A DNA stretch of 64,000 bases, from assembly GCF_017329565.1 (NCBI RefSeq), contig NZ_JAFMTT010000016.1. One strand, 5' to 3'. How positions within the stretch are numbered: the stretch's first letter is position 1; each line of letters begins with the position of its first letter. The DNA comes from Alicyclobacillus mali. GTDB lineage: Bacteria; Bacillota; Bacilli; Alicyclobacillales; Alicyclobacillaceae. The translations under genes and the position numbers were made by a program. This document shows positions 16,422 through 24,682 of this stretch, one piece after another. The notes under the pieces were generated by a model that saw nothing but the letters and a program-made list of their open reading frames with translations, did not search any database and had not been told where the DNA came from.

Positions 16422-17270
16422 ATGAACGGTGAGCTGTCCGACGACATGCTGCTTGCCGCCATCGCGCGCGGGCAGCGCGATGCGCTCGAGGCGTTCTACG
16501 ACCGATTTGCACGCCTCGTGTACAGCTTCGCCTACCGCGTGACGGGCAACGTCTCGCACGCCGAAGAGATTGTGCAGGACGTGTTTGTCAAGGTGTGGCG
16601 TCAGGCGCATGCCTACAATCCTGCGCTGGGCAAGGTCTCCACCTGGCTGTTGACCATCGCGCGCCGATCCGCCATTGATCTCCACCGCCGCGAGCGGCGC
16701 CAACAGCACGAGTCGGGCGAAGACGTGTTTCCCATCTTGCCGGATCACGGGCCCACGCCGGATCGCGTGGCGGAGCAGAGCGACCTGCGATCCCGCATCC
16801 GGGAGGCCCTTGCCAAGCTCCCGGAGGAGCAGCGGCAGGTTGTCGAGTGGATGTACTTCCAGGGGTATACGCAAAACGAGATCGCCGAACGCTTCGGTTG
16901 GTCGCTGCATCGCGTCGCCCCGTACCAGACGATTGGCGAGGTGAAGACCCAGGTTCAGCTCGCGCCGACGGCAGGGATGGGCAGCGCGCAAATGTGGGTT
17001 ATTGAATCGCCTCAGGGTAAAGAGATGCTCATCCGCTTTCACGGTTTGAAGCGACCGGTCGGATCGCAGGTCTATCAGGTTTGGGTGATTCACAACGGTC
17101 AGCCTCCGCAGTCCGCCGGCGTGTTTGTTCCGGACGCGCAGGGGAACGCCGTATTTGCCTCGCTGATGCCGAACGAACCGGTGAATGTCGTGGCGGTGAC
17201 GCTGGAGCCAAAGGCGATTGACGTGCGGCCGCTAGGCACGATGGTGTTCAAGGCACAGCTCTCCACCTGA
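16422..17270 (+). CDS. ECF sigma factor fused to anti-sigma C-terminal domain
   Basis: A 282-residue protein in two parts. Residues 1-165 are an ECF/SigK-like sigma factor. Region 2 includes FYDRFARLVYSFAYRVTGN, AEEIVQDVFVKVWR and STWLLTIARRSAIDLHRR. Region 4 begins LPEEQRQVVEWMYFQGYTQNEIAERFG. The recognition helix should continue as in SLGTVKTRI, but the sequence changes at about residue 163 (SLHRVAPYQTIGEV). From there it matches the C-terminal periplasmic domain of RskA-type anti-sigma-K factors, including YQVWVIHNGQPPQSAGVFVPDAQ and VNVVAVTLEP. The zinc-binding anti-sigma N-terminus, the membrane helix and the end of sigma region 4 are missing. It therefore looks like an in-frame deletion joining neighbouring sigK and rskA genes. 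RBS TTGAGGAGAG supports ATG 16422. Whether it can bind promoters is doubtful. The amidase start overlaps its stop. Confidence 0.8.
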   Translation: MNGELSDDMLLAAIARGQRDALEAFYDRFARLVYSFAYRVTGNVSHAEEIVQDVFVKVWRQAHAYNPALGKVSTWLLTIARRSAIDLHRRERRQQHESGEDVFPILPDHGPTPDRVAEQSDLRSRIREALAKLPEEQRQVVEWMYFQGYTQNEIAERFGWSLHRVAPYQTIGEVKTQVQLAPTAGMGSAQMWVIESPQGKEMLIRFHGLKRPVGSQVYQVWVIHNGQPPQSAGVFVPDAQGNAVFASLMPNEPVNVVAVTLEPKAIDVRPLGTMVFKAQLST

Positions 17271-17368
17271 TGGCAAGCCGATATGAGGCAAGTGCTGAGG
17301 AAGGAATTGATTGCGGGCGCATCGAACGCATCACCCTGAAGCGGTCCAGAGGAAGTGGGGCGATAGGG

Positions 17369-18895
17369 GTGTCGAGCCTCTTGACGGATCACGATGCGCT
17401 CGGCCTCGCGGAGCTGGTGCGGACGAGACAGGTCCACCCGCGGGAGCTCGTTCAGGCGGCCATCGAGCGCATTGAAGCGCTGAACCCAAAGCTGATCGCC
17501 GTCATTCACAAGCGCTATGAGAAGGCGCTCGCCGAGGCGGACACCGTGCCCCTCGACGCGCCGCTGGCTGGCGTGCCGGTGCTCGCCAAGGACGTGCACC
17601 AGGAGATCCAAGGCGAGCCGATGACGTTTGGTTCCAAGGCGTACGCGTCGCACATCGCCAGCGAAGACTCCCACTTTGTTCGGCAGCTCAAACGCGCCGG
17701 AGCCATCTTCCTGGGCATCACCAATGTGCCGGAATTTGCGCTCATGGCCGTCACGGAGCCAAGGCACTACGGGCCCACGCGCAACCCTTGGGACTTGCAG
17801 GTGACGCCGGGCGGATCAAGCGGCGGTTCGGCTGCGGCGGTTGCCGCGGGCATGGTGCCGTTGGCAGGGGCGAGCGACGGCGGGGGCTCCATTCGCATCC
17901 CCGCGGCGTATTGCGGCCTGTTTGGGCTGAAGCCGACGCGCGGCCGGACGCCTGTGGGGCCCAAGCTCGGGCGCCATTGGCTCGGTGCGTCGGTCAATCA
18001 CGTGTTGACGCGGAGCGTACGTGACAGCGCGGCCGCCTTAGACTGTCTCGTGATGGAGGAGAAGGCGGCGGCGTTCATGGCGCCGAGATCGGCCGAACGA
18101 TACCTTGACGTGATCCACCGCCCGTTGCCGAAGCGACTGCGAATCGCGTTGACCACGGAGTCTCCGCTCGGCACGGCGGTTGACCCGGCGTGCGCCGAGG
18201 CGGTAGTACGCGCGGCGAGGTTCCTTGAGTCGCTCGGCCATGAGGTCGAAGAGCGAACGGCGCCAGTCGACGGCCGGCAGCTGGCCCAGAGCTACATCTG
18301 GATGTATTTCGGCGAGGTGGGGGCTCAGCTCCAATCTCTCCGCAGCATCTTGGGGCGTAAACCCCGGCCGGGTGACGTGGAACCCGCCACCTGGCTCCTC
18401 GGAGCGATGGGGCGATTCGTCTCTGCGGCCGACTTTGTCGCGCGTCTGCGAGCGTGGGACGAGGCGGCTGCGCAGATGGAAACGTTCCATGAAACGTACG
18501 ACGTCTATCTCACGCTGACGACGGCCATGCCACCCGCGCGCATCGGCGAGCTGTCGCTTCGATGGAGCGAAGAGCAGATCGCCCGCTGGTCGCACCGTTG
18601 GGGGATTGCACGGCTTCTCGCGCGGGCGGGCCTCGTGGACAAGCTCGTGGAGACAAGCCTCATGCGAACGCCGTTCACCCAACTCGCCAATTTGACCGGT
18701 CAGCCGGCGATGTCGCTGCCACTGTCCAGGTCTTCGACGGGCGTTCCGCTCGGCGTGCAGGTCGTGGCGGCGCGCGGTCGAGAAGATTTGCTTCTCCAAC
18801 TCGCTGCCTTGTTGGAGCAGACGAGCCTGTGGCTGGACGTGAAGCAGAACCCGCTCGTTCGCGAAGAGCGCCGTCCTCCCACACAGGATGTGTAG
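17369..18895 (+). CDS. amidase (amidase-signature family)
   Basis: A 508-residue amidase-signature hydrolase. The Ser-cisSer-Lys triad is visible: Lys74 in LAKDVH, cis-Ser150 in PGGSSGGSAAA and nucleophile Ser174 in SDGGGSIRIPA. C-terminal QLANLTGQPAMSLP is also typical. Members hydrolyse small amides or linear and cyclic amide oligomers; the substrate is not clear, though the 6-aminohexanoate-cyclic-dimer hydrolase subgroup is similar in layout. GTG 17369 fits the conserved N-terminus. An ATG at 17270 overlapping the sigma-fusion stop would add 33 non-conserved residues and would imply translational coupling. Downstream is an imperfect hairpin. Confidence 0.85.
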   Translation: MSSLLTDHDALGLAELVRTRQVHPRELVQAAIERIEALNPKLIAVIHKRYEKALAEADTVPLDAPLAGVPVLAKDVHQEIQGEPMTFGSKAYASHIASEDSHFVRQLKRAGAIFLGITNVPEFALMAVTEPRHYGPTRNPWDLQVTPGGSSGGSAAAVAAGMVPLAGASDGGGSIRIPAAYCGLFGLKPTRGRTPVGPKLGRHWLGASVNHVLTRSVRDSAAALDCLVMEEKAAAFMAPRSAERYLDVIHRPLPKRLRIALTTESPLGTAVDPACAEAVVRAARFLESLGHEVEERTAPVDGRQLAQSYIWMYFGEVGAQLQSLRSILGRKPRPGDVEPATWLLGAMGRFVSAADFVARLRAWDEAAAQMETFHETYDVYLTLTTAMPPARIGELSLRWSEEQIARWSHRWGIARLLARAGLVDKLVETSLMRTPFTQLANLTGQPAMSLPLSRSSTGVPLGVQVVAARGREDLLLQLAALLEQTSLWLDVKQNPLVREERRPPTQDV

Positions 18896-18928
18896 ATAGC
18901 CCTTGTGTGCCCCCTCCCAAACACCTCG

Positions 18929-18960
18929 AAAGCGCCGTCCAAGATGTGGGCGGCGCTTCT
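18929..18960 (+). terminator. hairpin after amidase gene
   Basis: AAGCGCCG(T)CC / GG(G)CGGCGCTT stem-loop about 35 bases past the amidase stop, with no clear T-run. Likely a weak terminator or mRNA 3' end. Confidence 0.5.
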
Positions 18961-19046
18961 CGATGCGCCCATTTCGTCGGTCGTGTGATCCATGAGCCGA
19001 CCCCCTTCGTATCCCTAGGCGAGTGTCACAGAAAGGAGGGCGGCTG

Positions 19047-19598
19047 ATGCGCTCCCACCGGTTTCACGCGTTTGTGCTGCTGCTCGTCGGGTATGAATGG
19101 CTCATCTCTGGACTCGACAAGGTGCTCGCTCATCACTTCGCGCAGGGGCTGGCCGGTCAACTCGCGGCCGCGGAGCACGGCCTGCCGTACGGGTTCTACG
19201 CGTCGCTCTTGTCTCACGTGTTCGTCCCCCACGCGCAACTGTTCGCGTGGCTCGTGATGGTTGGCGAGTGTGCGAGTGGCGTGCTCCTGCTCGCGCTCGG
19301 CGCCATCGCGTGGTTTCGCCCGCTGTCGCCGGTTCAGAAGTCCACCGCGGTTGTCACGCTCGCCGTCGCCAGTTTCATGGTGATGAACTTCTTCTTTCAG
19401 GGCGGCAGCTACTTCCTCAATCCATCGGACCCCTACGATGAGGGTATTCCCGTCGATTTTGTTCTCTTCTGGATTCAAATTGGAACCATGATAGCGCTTC
19501 TTCGAGAAAAATCGAATGAAGAAGTGATCCAACCTTCTCTTTCATCCGTAGACACGAGTGAAAGATTTCACAGAACCCATGGAGGGATGTCGAAATGA
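19047..19598 (+). CDS. DoxX-like integral membrane protein
   Basis: A 183-residue membrane protein with four or more hydrophobic helices and the DoxX-like opening LLLVGYEWLISGLDKVL. DoxX/DoxD-type proteins are membrane partners of oxidoreductases, including thiosulfate:quinone oxidoreductase in acidophiles; the role here is not established. GAAAGGAGGG is seven bases before ATG 19047. Its last codons overlap the next gene, which encodes a secreted protein, by four bases (ATGA), so the pair is almost certainly translated together and may act together at the membrane surface. Confidence 0.7.
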   Translation: MRSHRFHAFVLLLVGYEWLISGLDKVLAHHFAQGLAGQLAAAEHGLPYGFYASLLSHVFVPHAQLFAWLVMVGECASGVLLLALGAIAWFRPLSPVQKSTAVVTLAVASFMVMNFFFQGGSYFLNPSDPYDEGIPVDFVLFWIQIGTMIALLREKSNEEVIQPSLSSVDTSERFHRTHGGMSK

Positions 19599-21235
19599 AG
19601 ATGAGAAACAAGGCTAAGTGGCTCGGAGCTTCTGCTGCTTCCATGATCGCGCTGGGGAGCATGTCGAGCGTCGCGATGGCGGGGACAACGTCCAACATGT
19701 GGCCGGTGAAGCCGTCGCCGGTAACGGCCAACGCGGCCATCAACCTGCGGGTCAATCTCGACAACCTGCTCGCGCAGCACGCCGTGCTGGCCATTCAGGC
19801 GATGGAGGCCGGCTACGACAACGCGCCGGATTATAACAACTGGGTGTCGCTCTTGAGCCAGAACACCGACGCCCTGTCGAACGCCATCGCGTCCGTTTAT
19901 GGACCGCAGGCAGGTCAGGAGTTCAAGTCAATGTGGAGCGCGCACATTCAGGATTTCGTCAATTACGTCGTGGCCACGGTCAAAAACGATCCGGCGGGCC
20001 AGCAAGCCGCACTCAACGCTCTACAGCAGTACGAGGTGAACTTCGCCAAGTTTTTGGCTTCCGCGAACCCATACTTGAACGAGCAGGCGGTGCAGGACGG
20101 CCTTCGCCAGCACGTCCAGGAGCTCCTGACCGCGTTTACCGACTACGTCAACAAGGACTATAACGACATGGCTCAGGAGCTTGTGCAGGCGTACAACCAC
20201 ATGTTCATGGTGGGTGACGCGCTCGCAGGCGCCATCGTGAAGCAGTTCCCGCAGAAGTTCGGGACAGCCTCGCCGGATACCGCTGCGGCGAATCTGCGCG
20301 TGACCTTGGATCAGCTTCTGGCCCTGCACGCCGATCTCGCCAACCTCGCCATGGAGGCTGGATACAGCGGTGCGGGAGATTTCCAAGCCCTGGCCAACGT
20401 CCTCGGCCAAAACACGGATCAGCTGTCGAGCGCGTATGGCTCGGTGTACGGCGCGCAGGCAGGAGCGGAATATAAGCAGTTCTGGGCGGATCACATCAAT
20501 GACTTCGTGAACTACGTTGTCGCGACGGCCAAAAACGACGCGAGCGGTCGCCAGCAGGCGCTCAATGCCCTTGAGGACTACAAAGTCCATTTTGCGGAGT
20601 TCTTGGGCAGCGAGAACCCGAATCTCAACGTCCAGGCGGTGGAGGACGGCCTCGAGACGCACATCGATGAGTTGCTTGCGACCTTCAACGACTACGTGAA
20701 TAAGGACTATGCGGATTCCGCGAGCGAGTTCGCCATGTCCTACAATCACATGTTCATGACCGGCGACTCACTGGCAGCCAGCATTGTCCAGCAGTACCCG
20801 GTCAAGTTCGAGAGTGCAAGTGACACGTGGACCTGGACCGGCATCTCCCTCGAGGTGAACGGCCAGGCGTGGAAGATGCCGCTTGGCGTCTGGGGCGTGA
20901 ACCCGGCCACGAACCAGAGCGAGCAGTACGTGCCCATCTGGTACGTGATGCAAGTGCTCGACAAGCTGAACATCCACAATAGCTGGAATGGGCACGAGTG
21001 GATGATCCAGACGAGCGGATCGTACAACTGGAATTCGAAGTTCAGCGGTGGGTACATCACGCTCGATATCAACGGCCACGCCGTCGGCATGGCGAACGGC
21101 ACAGTCCTCGTGGATCCGTATTCGCACAAGCCCACCACGTTCATGGCGATGTCGGATGTCGCCAAGATCCTGAACGATCTCGGCCTGAAGTACACGTGGG
21201 GCGGCTCGACGCTCAACATCATGACCTCGATGTGA
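19595..21235 (+). CDS. secreted protein with duplicated module and CuAO-like C-terminal domain
   Basis: A 546-residue exported protein. A signal peptide covers about residues 1-29 (basic start, hydrophobic core, AMAG cleavage region). Two homologous modules of about 180 residues follow (roughly 45-225 and 230-405). Both contain NLRV.LD.LLA.HA, GYxxAxDxxxW-like segments, DFVNYVVAT.KND, DYVNKDY and YNHMFM.GD.LA..IV.Q.P.KF. They are helical, with few cysteines. The remaining C-terminal part (about 415-546) has two LEVNG/LDINGHA strands typical of copper-amine-oxidase N-terminal-like domains, found on Bacillota surface proteins. No enzyme motif is visible. Coupled to the DoxX-like gene. I do not know the function; a cell-surface or binding role is inferred. 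Confidence 0.75.
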   Translation: MKMRNKAKWLGASAASMIALGSMSSVAMAGTTSNMWPVKPSPVTANAAINLRVNLDNLLAQHAVLAIQAMEAGYDNAPDYNNWVSLLSQNTDALSNAIASVYGPQAGQEFKSMWSAHIQDFVNYVVATVKNDPAGQQAALNALQQYEVNFAKFLASANPYLNEQAVQDGLRQHVQELLTAFTDYVNKDYNDMAQELVQAYNHMFMVGDALAGAIVKQFPQKFGTASPDTAAANLRVTLDQLLALHADLANLAMEAGYSGAGDFQALANVLGQNTDQLSSAYGSVYGAQAGAEYKQFWADHINDFVNYVVATAKNDASGRQQALNALEDYKVHFAEFLGSENPNLNVQAVEDGLETHIDELLATFNDYVNKDYADSASEFAMSYNHMFMTGDSLAASIVQQYPVKFESASDTWTWTGISLEVNGQAWKMPLGVWGVNPATNQSEQYVPIWYVMQVLDKLNIHNSWNGHEWMIQTSGSYNWNSKFSGGYITLDINGHAVGMANGTVLVDPYSHKPTTFMAMSDVAKILNDLGLKYTWGGSTLNIMTSM

Positions 21236-21267
21236 GGACCGCAAGCGCAACTCCAGACGCCTAAGAG

Positions 21268-21297
21268 GAAGCCCGGCGATGCGATTCGCCGGGCTTC
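21268..21297. terminator. bidirectional hairpin between convergent genes
   Basis: Perfect 12-bp inverted repeat GAAGCCCGGCGA / TCGCCGGGCTTC. The right arm overlaps the stop codon of the minus-strand ECF gene. No strong T-run on either side. Confidence 0.65.
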
Positions 21298-22972
21298 AGT
21301 GTGTCCAGACGAGGAGCGCGATGCTGACGAGCGCCATCGCCATCACGGCGAGGTCTCTTCCGCGCACCCGCCACTCGGGCAGCAGGGCGGAGGGAGGCGG
21401 AACTTCAAACAGCCGGCGCGCCTCCATGGCATCCGCCGTCGTTTCACCGAAGCGGAGCATGCGGATGACAAACGGCGCAATGACGTTCGCCACGTCCATG
21501 AGCGCCCGCGAGGTGCTAAGAAGACGGCCGGCGTTTTGCAGGCGGACCCGGTAGGCATACCACTGTTCCCGGTAAATGACCTCGACAGCGGGGATGAACC
21601 GGGTGACAAGCGCGCCGAACCAACTGGCCAAAAGTCGCTGCCGGCGCGGCACGACGCGAGAAAGGGCGCCGTCGACGAGCGCCGCAAATTGGAGCGACGA
21701 AAATCGCGCGAGCGCCAGCTGACCCATCTGCAAGAAGCACCAATACGGCACCACTTCAAGCAACGTGTGCTTCGCCGTGGCGGCATGAAAGGCCCAGCGC
21801 GCATGGAAGGGCGGTCCCAGCTGCAGGCCGCTCACGGCGCACGCTAGGGCGGCAAAGCTCACCCAGGTCCACGTCAGGCGCAGGCTCGTGCGCAGCGGCG
21901 CGCGCAGGGCGGCGAGCAGCGCAAGCGTGGCCAGCACGGCGACGAGATCGCCTGCAGGCCGGTGCACGAGCGCAATGGCGATGGTGATCGCGGTCAGCGA
22001 CAGCCAGCGCAGGGCTGGGTGAAAGGCGCCCACACGGCTCTCAGCGCTGGCCTCCGGTGGCGGCATGTCCATGGAGGCGGACGCCAACTCGCTCGAGGCG
22101 CCCGCAGCCGCGGGCACGGGACCGGCTTCCTGGCTCAACGCCTCTTCGGAGCACCTCGCTCCATCCTGCACAGCGGGTGACGCCAGGAGGCGGGCGGCGA
22201 GATCTTCCGGGCGACAGAGGCCAGGCTTTGGCCCGCCCGCGGACGCGATGGCCAGCGCCAGCCGCACCGACGGCGGAAGGGGGACGCCGTCTCGCTCCAA
22301 GGACGCCGCGGATTCCGCGAAGGCCTGCGGCGTCCCGTCGAAGACGAGGCGGCCGTGGGCCAGCGCCAGTACGCGGGTGGCAGAAAACAGCGCCTCGTCG
22401 AGATCGTGCAGGGCCGTGATGGCAAGGCCGCCTTGTTGCACAAATCGCGCGATCTCGGCGAGCAGTTCGGCCCGAGACGGCGTGTCGAGCCCGCTCGTCG
22501 GTTCGTCGCAAAGGAGCACCTCGCCAGGCCCCGCGAGCGCCATGGCGTAGACAAACTTGCGCTGCATGCCGGTCGACATGCGGGACGGAAGATCGTCCGG
22601 CTGGAGATGGCCGAGGCCGAAGGGGGCGAGCCGCGGCACCACCCATTCGCCCCACGCGCGTCGGATGTCGGCGCTTGGCATGCGCAGGCTCGCCGCGAAC
22701 TCGTCCGCCGCGGAAGTGGCAATGAGCAGCCGCTCCGGCGCTTGCGGGAGGTACGTTCGCCGCACGTCCGTGGCTCCCGCAGGCGCCCGGTAGCCGATCT
22801 CGCCCGTCACGGGCTGCGACACGCCAGCCAGCGCGTCGAGAAGCGTCGACTTGCCCGAGCCGTTGTGCCCCACGAGCACAATCCACTCGCCGGCACAGGC
22901 TTCAAACGAGATGTTCGACAGAATCGGCACCTTTCCGCGCGCGAGAGTCGCCGATTTCACCTGCAACAGCAC
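21296..22972 (-). CDS. ECF transporter ATPase-EcfT fusion
   Basis: A 558-residue fusion. Residues about 1-230 are an ABC ATPase with Walker A GHNGSGKST, Walker B VLLCDEPTSGLD and switch His in ITALHDLDE. Its signature motif is degenerate (MSTGMQ in place of LSGGQ). An Ala/Pro/Ser-rich linker (about 270-325) leads to an EcfT transmembrane coupling protein with several helices and the AMEARRLFEV coupling motif. EcfT normally is a separate polypeptide. GTG at 22972 is set by GGAGGG eight bases upstream; it overlaps the preceding ATPase gene by 71 bases. With that ATPase and BioY it forms a biotin uptake complex. Confidence 0.85.
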   Translation of the reverse strand: MLLQVKSATLARGKVPILSNISFEACAGEWIVLVGHNGSGKSTLLDALAGVSQPVTGEIGYRAPAGATDVRRTYLPQAPERLLIATSAADEFAASLRMPSADIRRAWGEWVVPRLAPFGLGHLQPDDLPSRMSTGMQRKFVYAMALAGPGEVLLCDEPTSGLDTPSRAELLAEIARFVQQGGLAITALHDLDEALFSATRVLALAHGRLVFDGTPQAFAESAASLERDGVPLPPSVRLALAIASAGGPKPGLCRPEDLAARLLASPAVQDGARCSEEALSQEAGPVPAAAGASSELASASMDMPPPEASAESRVGAFHPALRWLSLTAITIAIALVHRPAGDLVAVLATLALLAALRAPLRTSLRLTWTWVSFAALACAVSGLQLGPPFHARWAFHAATAKHTLLEVVPYWCFLQMGQLALARFSSLQFAALVDGALSRVVPRRQRLLASWFGALVTRFIPAVEVIYREQWYAYRVRLQNAGRLLSTSRALMDVANVIAPFVIRMLRFGETTADAMEARRLFEVPPPSALLPEWRVRGRDLAVMAMALVSIALLVWTH

Positions 22973-23849
22973 GCCGCCATCCCTCCACAAACTCGTCTTC
23001 TGTGAGCGGCGCGAAGTCCGCTCCGGTCGCTTCCCGGATCCGGCGCGCCGCTTGAACGAGGTAAGGCGCCGCAAAGCCGAGATCGTCGCACGGGGCATGG
23101 CCGTCCGGTCCGTAGAAGAAGGCGCGGGGCGATATCGGCCCGCACATGGCGCCGTCCTTCACCACCACGATGGCGTCCGCCGCGAGCACGTCGTCCATGT
23201 CGTGCGTGACGAGGAGCACGGTTCGCCCGGTTTGCGCGAGCTGTCGGAACACGGCGCGCATGGAGGCGCGCGCGTCGGGATCGAGCTCCGCCTGCGTCTC
23301 GTCCATCAGGAGCACGTCGGCGCCGGACGCGAGTGCGCCTGCCACCGCAAGTTTCGCCATTTCGCCGCCCGAAAGCGCGTCGACTGGGCGATCCGGCTGC
23401 ACTTGGAGTCCGACGGTTTGCAGCCACTCGTGAATCTCGCTTCGAAGCGCGCCTCTTTGTGGCGCGGGCTCGCCCAGGTGCGCGGCGCGCGCGGCGATGG
23501 CGACGGCGAGTTCCTCCTCGACCGTCTGCCCGACAAAGCTGGCCGCGGGCGGCTGAAAGCCCATCTGCACGCGCCACCTCGCTTCGAGCCACGGCTGACC
23601 GTGCACGTACATCTCGCCCTGAAACCGCGCCAACCCGACCAGGGCTCGAAAAAACGAGGTCTTACCGGCACCGTTTGGGCCCACGAACGCCACGATGCGC
23701 CCGCGGGCAATCTCGCCGGACACGTCGCGCAAAACCGGCTTCGAAGCCCCAGGGGGCGAGACGGTCAGTCGCCGCCACGCGAGCGCGGGAGGTCCCATTT
23801 GGGCCGCGTCTTTAGGCCGCGTGGACACGTTCGAAGGTGAGTTCAACAT
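22902..23849 (-). CDS. ECF transporter ATPase
   Basis: A 315-residue energy-coupling-factor ATPase. Walker A is GPNGAGKTS near residue 57, signature ALSGGEMAKLAVAGAL, Walker B VLLMDETQAELDP, and the switch histidine is in LLVTHDMDDVL. The C-terminal roughly 80 residues extend past the core, as in EcfA proteins. GGAGGG lies seven bases before ATG 23849. First gene of a two-gene minus-strand unit, divergent from bioY, with a shared BirA-like operator upstream. It pairs as heterodimer partner with the ATPase half of the downstream fusion protein (inference). Confidence 0.85.
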   Translation of the reverse strand: MLNSPSNVSTRPKDAAQMGPPALAWRRLTVSPPGASKPVLRDVSGEIARGRIVAFVGPNGAGKTSFFRALVGLARFQGEMYVHGQPWLEARWRVQMGFQPPAASFVGQTVEEELAVAIAARAAHLGEPAPQRGALRSEIHEWLQTVGLQVQPDRPVDALSGGEMAKLAVAGALASGADVLLMDETQAELDPDARASMRAVFRQLAQTGRTVLLVTHDMDDVLAADAIVVVKDGAMCGPISPRAFFYGPDGHAPCDDLGFAAPYLVQAARRIREATGADFAPLTEDEFVEGWRRAVAGEIGDSRARKGADSVEHLV

Positions 23850-23875
23850 GAGGCGCCCTCCGCTCGCATTCGAGG

Positions 23876-23905
23876 TTGTCTTTTGCTCCTATTGTCAACT
23901 ATAAT
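23876..23905 (+). promoter_or_regulatory. bioY promoter
   Basis: TTGTCT (23876-23881), 18-base spacer, TATAAT (23900-23905), giving a start near 23912. The -10 lies inside the BirA box. A minus-strand -10 candidate TATAGT (23898-23903) suggests that the divergent ATPase promoter overlaps. Confidence 0.5.
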
Positions 23906-23925
23906 CCACTCGTAGGTTAACAATA
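23890..23925. promoter_or_regulatory. BirA biotin-repressor operator
   Basis: TATTGTCAACT, 14 bases, GGTTAACAATA. This matches the known bacterial BirA box (TTGTTAAC-N14/15-GTTAACAA) with one mismatch in the left arm core. It covers the bioY -10 element and lies between the divergent bioY and ecfA genes, so biotin-bound BirA would repress both. No birA is in the window. Confidence 0.85.
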
Positions 23926-23956
23926 TCACATGGATTCGGAGGAGTGATCAAGTTTC

Positions 23957-24535
23957 ATGGCCAAAGTTCGCGGTCTCATCTTCTGTGCGCTCTTCATCGC
24001 CATCTTCGCCGTGCTGAGCCTGGTTCAGATTCCGGTCGGCTCCGTGCCCATCACGCTCGAGACGCTCGTGGTGCAGGTGTGCGCCGGCTTGCTCGGGCCA
24101 TGGTACGGCGCGCTGACCTTCGTGCTCCTCATTGTACTGGATCTCATCGGCCTGCCGCTCATCGGCGGTCACGCCGGTCCCAGCCTCATGCTCGGCCCGA
24201 CGGCCGGCTACATCTGGGGATGGCCGTTCTGCGCGCTCTTCGCGGGCCTCGCCATCTCGCGGGTGCGGCCCGGATCGCGCGGCGAGATCGTCAAACTTAT
24301 CGCCATCCTGTTCGTGCTGGGCGATCTCGTCTGTTACATCCCGGGCGTGCTGTGGCTGCGGCACGTGGTCCCGTCGCTGCACCCGTGGGGCTCCGCGCTG
24401 GCAGGCGGCGTGTGGCCGTTTTTGCCCGGCGACTTCGTCAAGAGCGTGCTGGCCGCCGTCATTGTGGCGCGAGTGCGCCGCGTGTATCCGACGGAGCGCA
24501 TCCTGCGCGGCGAGCGGTATGCGGCGGAGTCCTGA
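23957..24535 (+). CDS. bioY: biotin transporter S component BioY
   Basis: A 192-residue membrane protein, the biotin-binding S component of an ECF transporter. Family marks are visible: QIPVGSVPITLETLVVQVCAGLLG in the first part, then LPLIGGHAGPSLMLGPTAGYIWGWPF, and a late YIPGVLWL. About six hydrophobic segments. GGAGGAG precedes ATG 23957 by 12 bases. Divergent from the ATPase and ATPase-EcfT genes that would energise it, with a BirA operator between them. A complete dedicated biotin importer is thus encoded here. Confidence 0.95.
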   Translation: MAKVRGLIFCALFIAIFAVLSLVQIPVGSVPITLETLVVQVCAGLLGPWYGALTFVLLIVLDLIGLPLIGGHAGPSLMLGPTAGYIWGWPFCALFAGLAISRVRPGSRGEIVKLIAILFVLGDLVCYIPGVLWLRHVVPSLHPWGSALAGGVWPFLPGDFVKSVLAAVIVARVRRVYPTERILRGERYAAES

Positions 24536-24682
24536 CGAGGGAGAAGCTTGTGCCGCTGTCGGAAGGCCCGCGCCTCGCATGGGGCGGCGGGCCTTCGTCG
24601 CGCTTTTCGCGGAGAGAAGGATTTTGCATTTAGAAGCACGAACTACATCGATACGCATGCTCCGCATGGGGGGCCGAGATCG

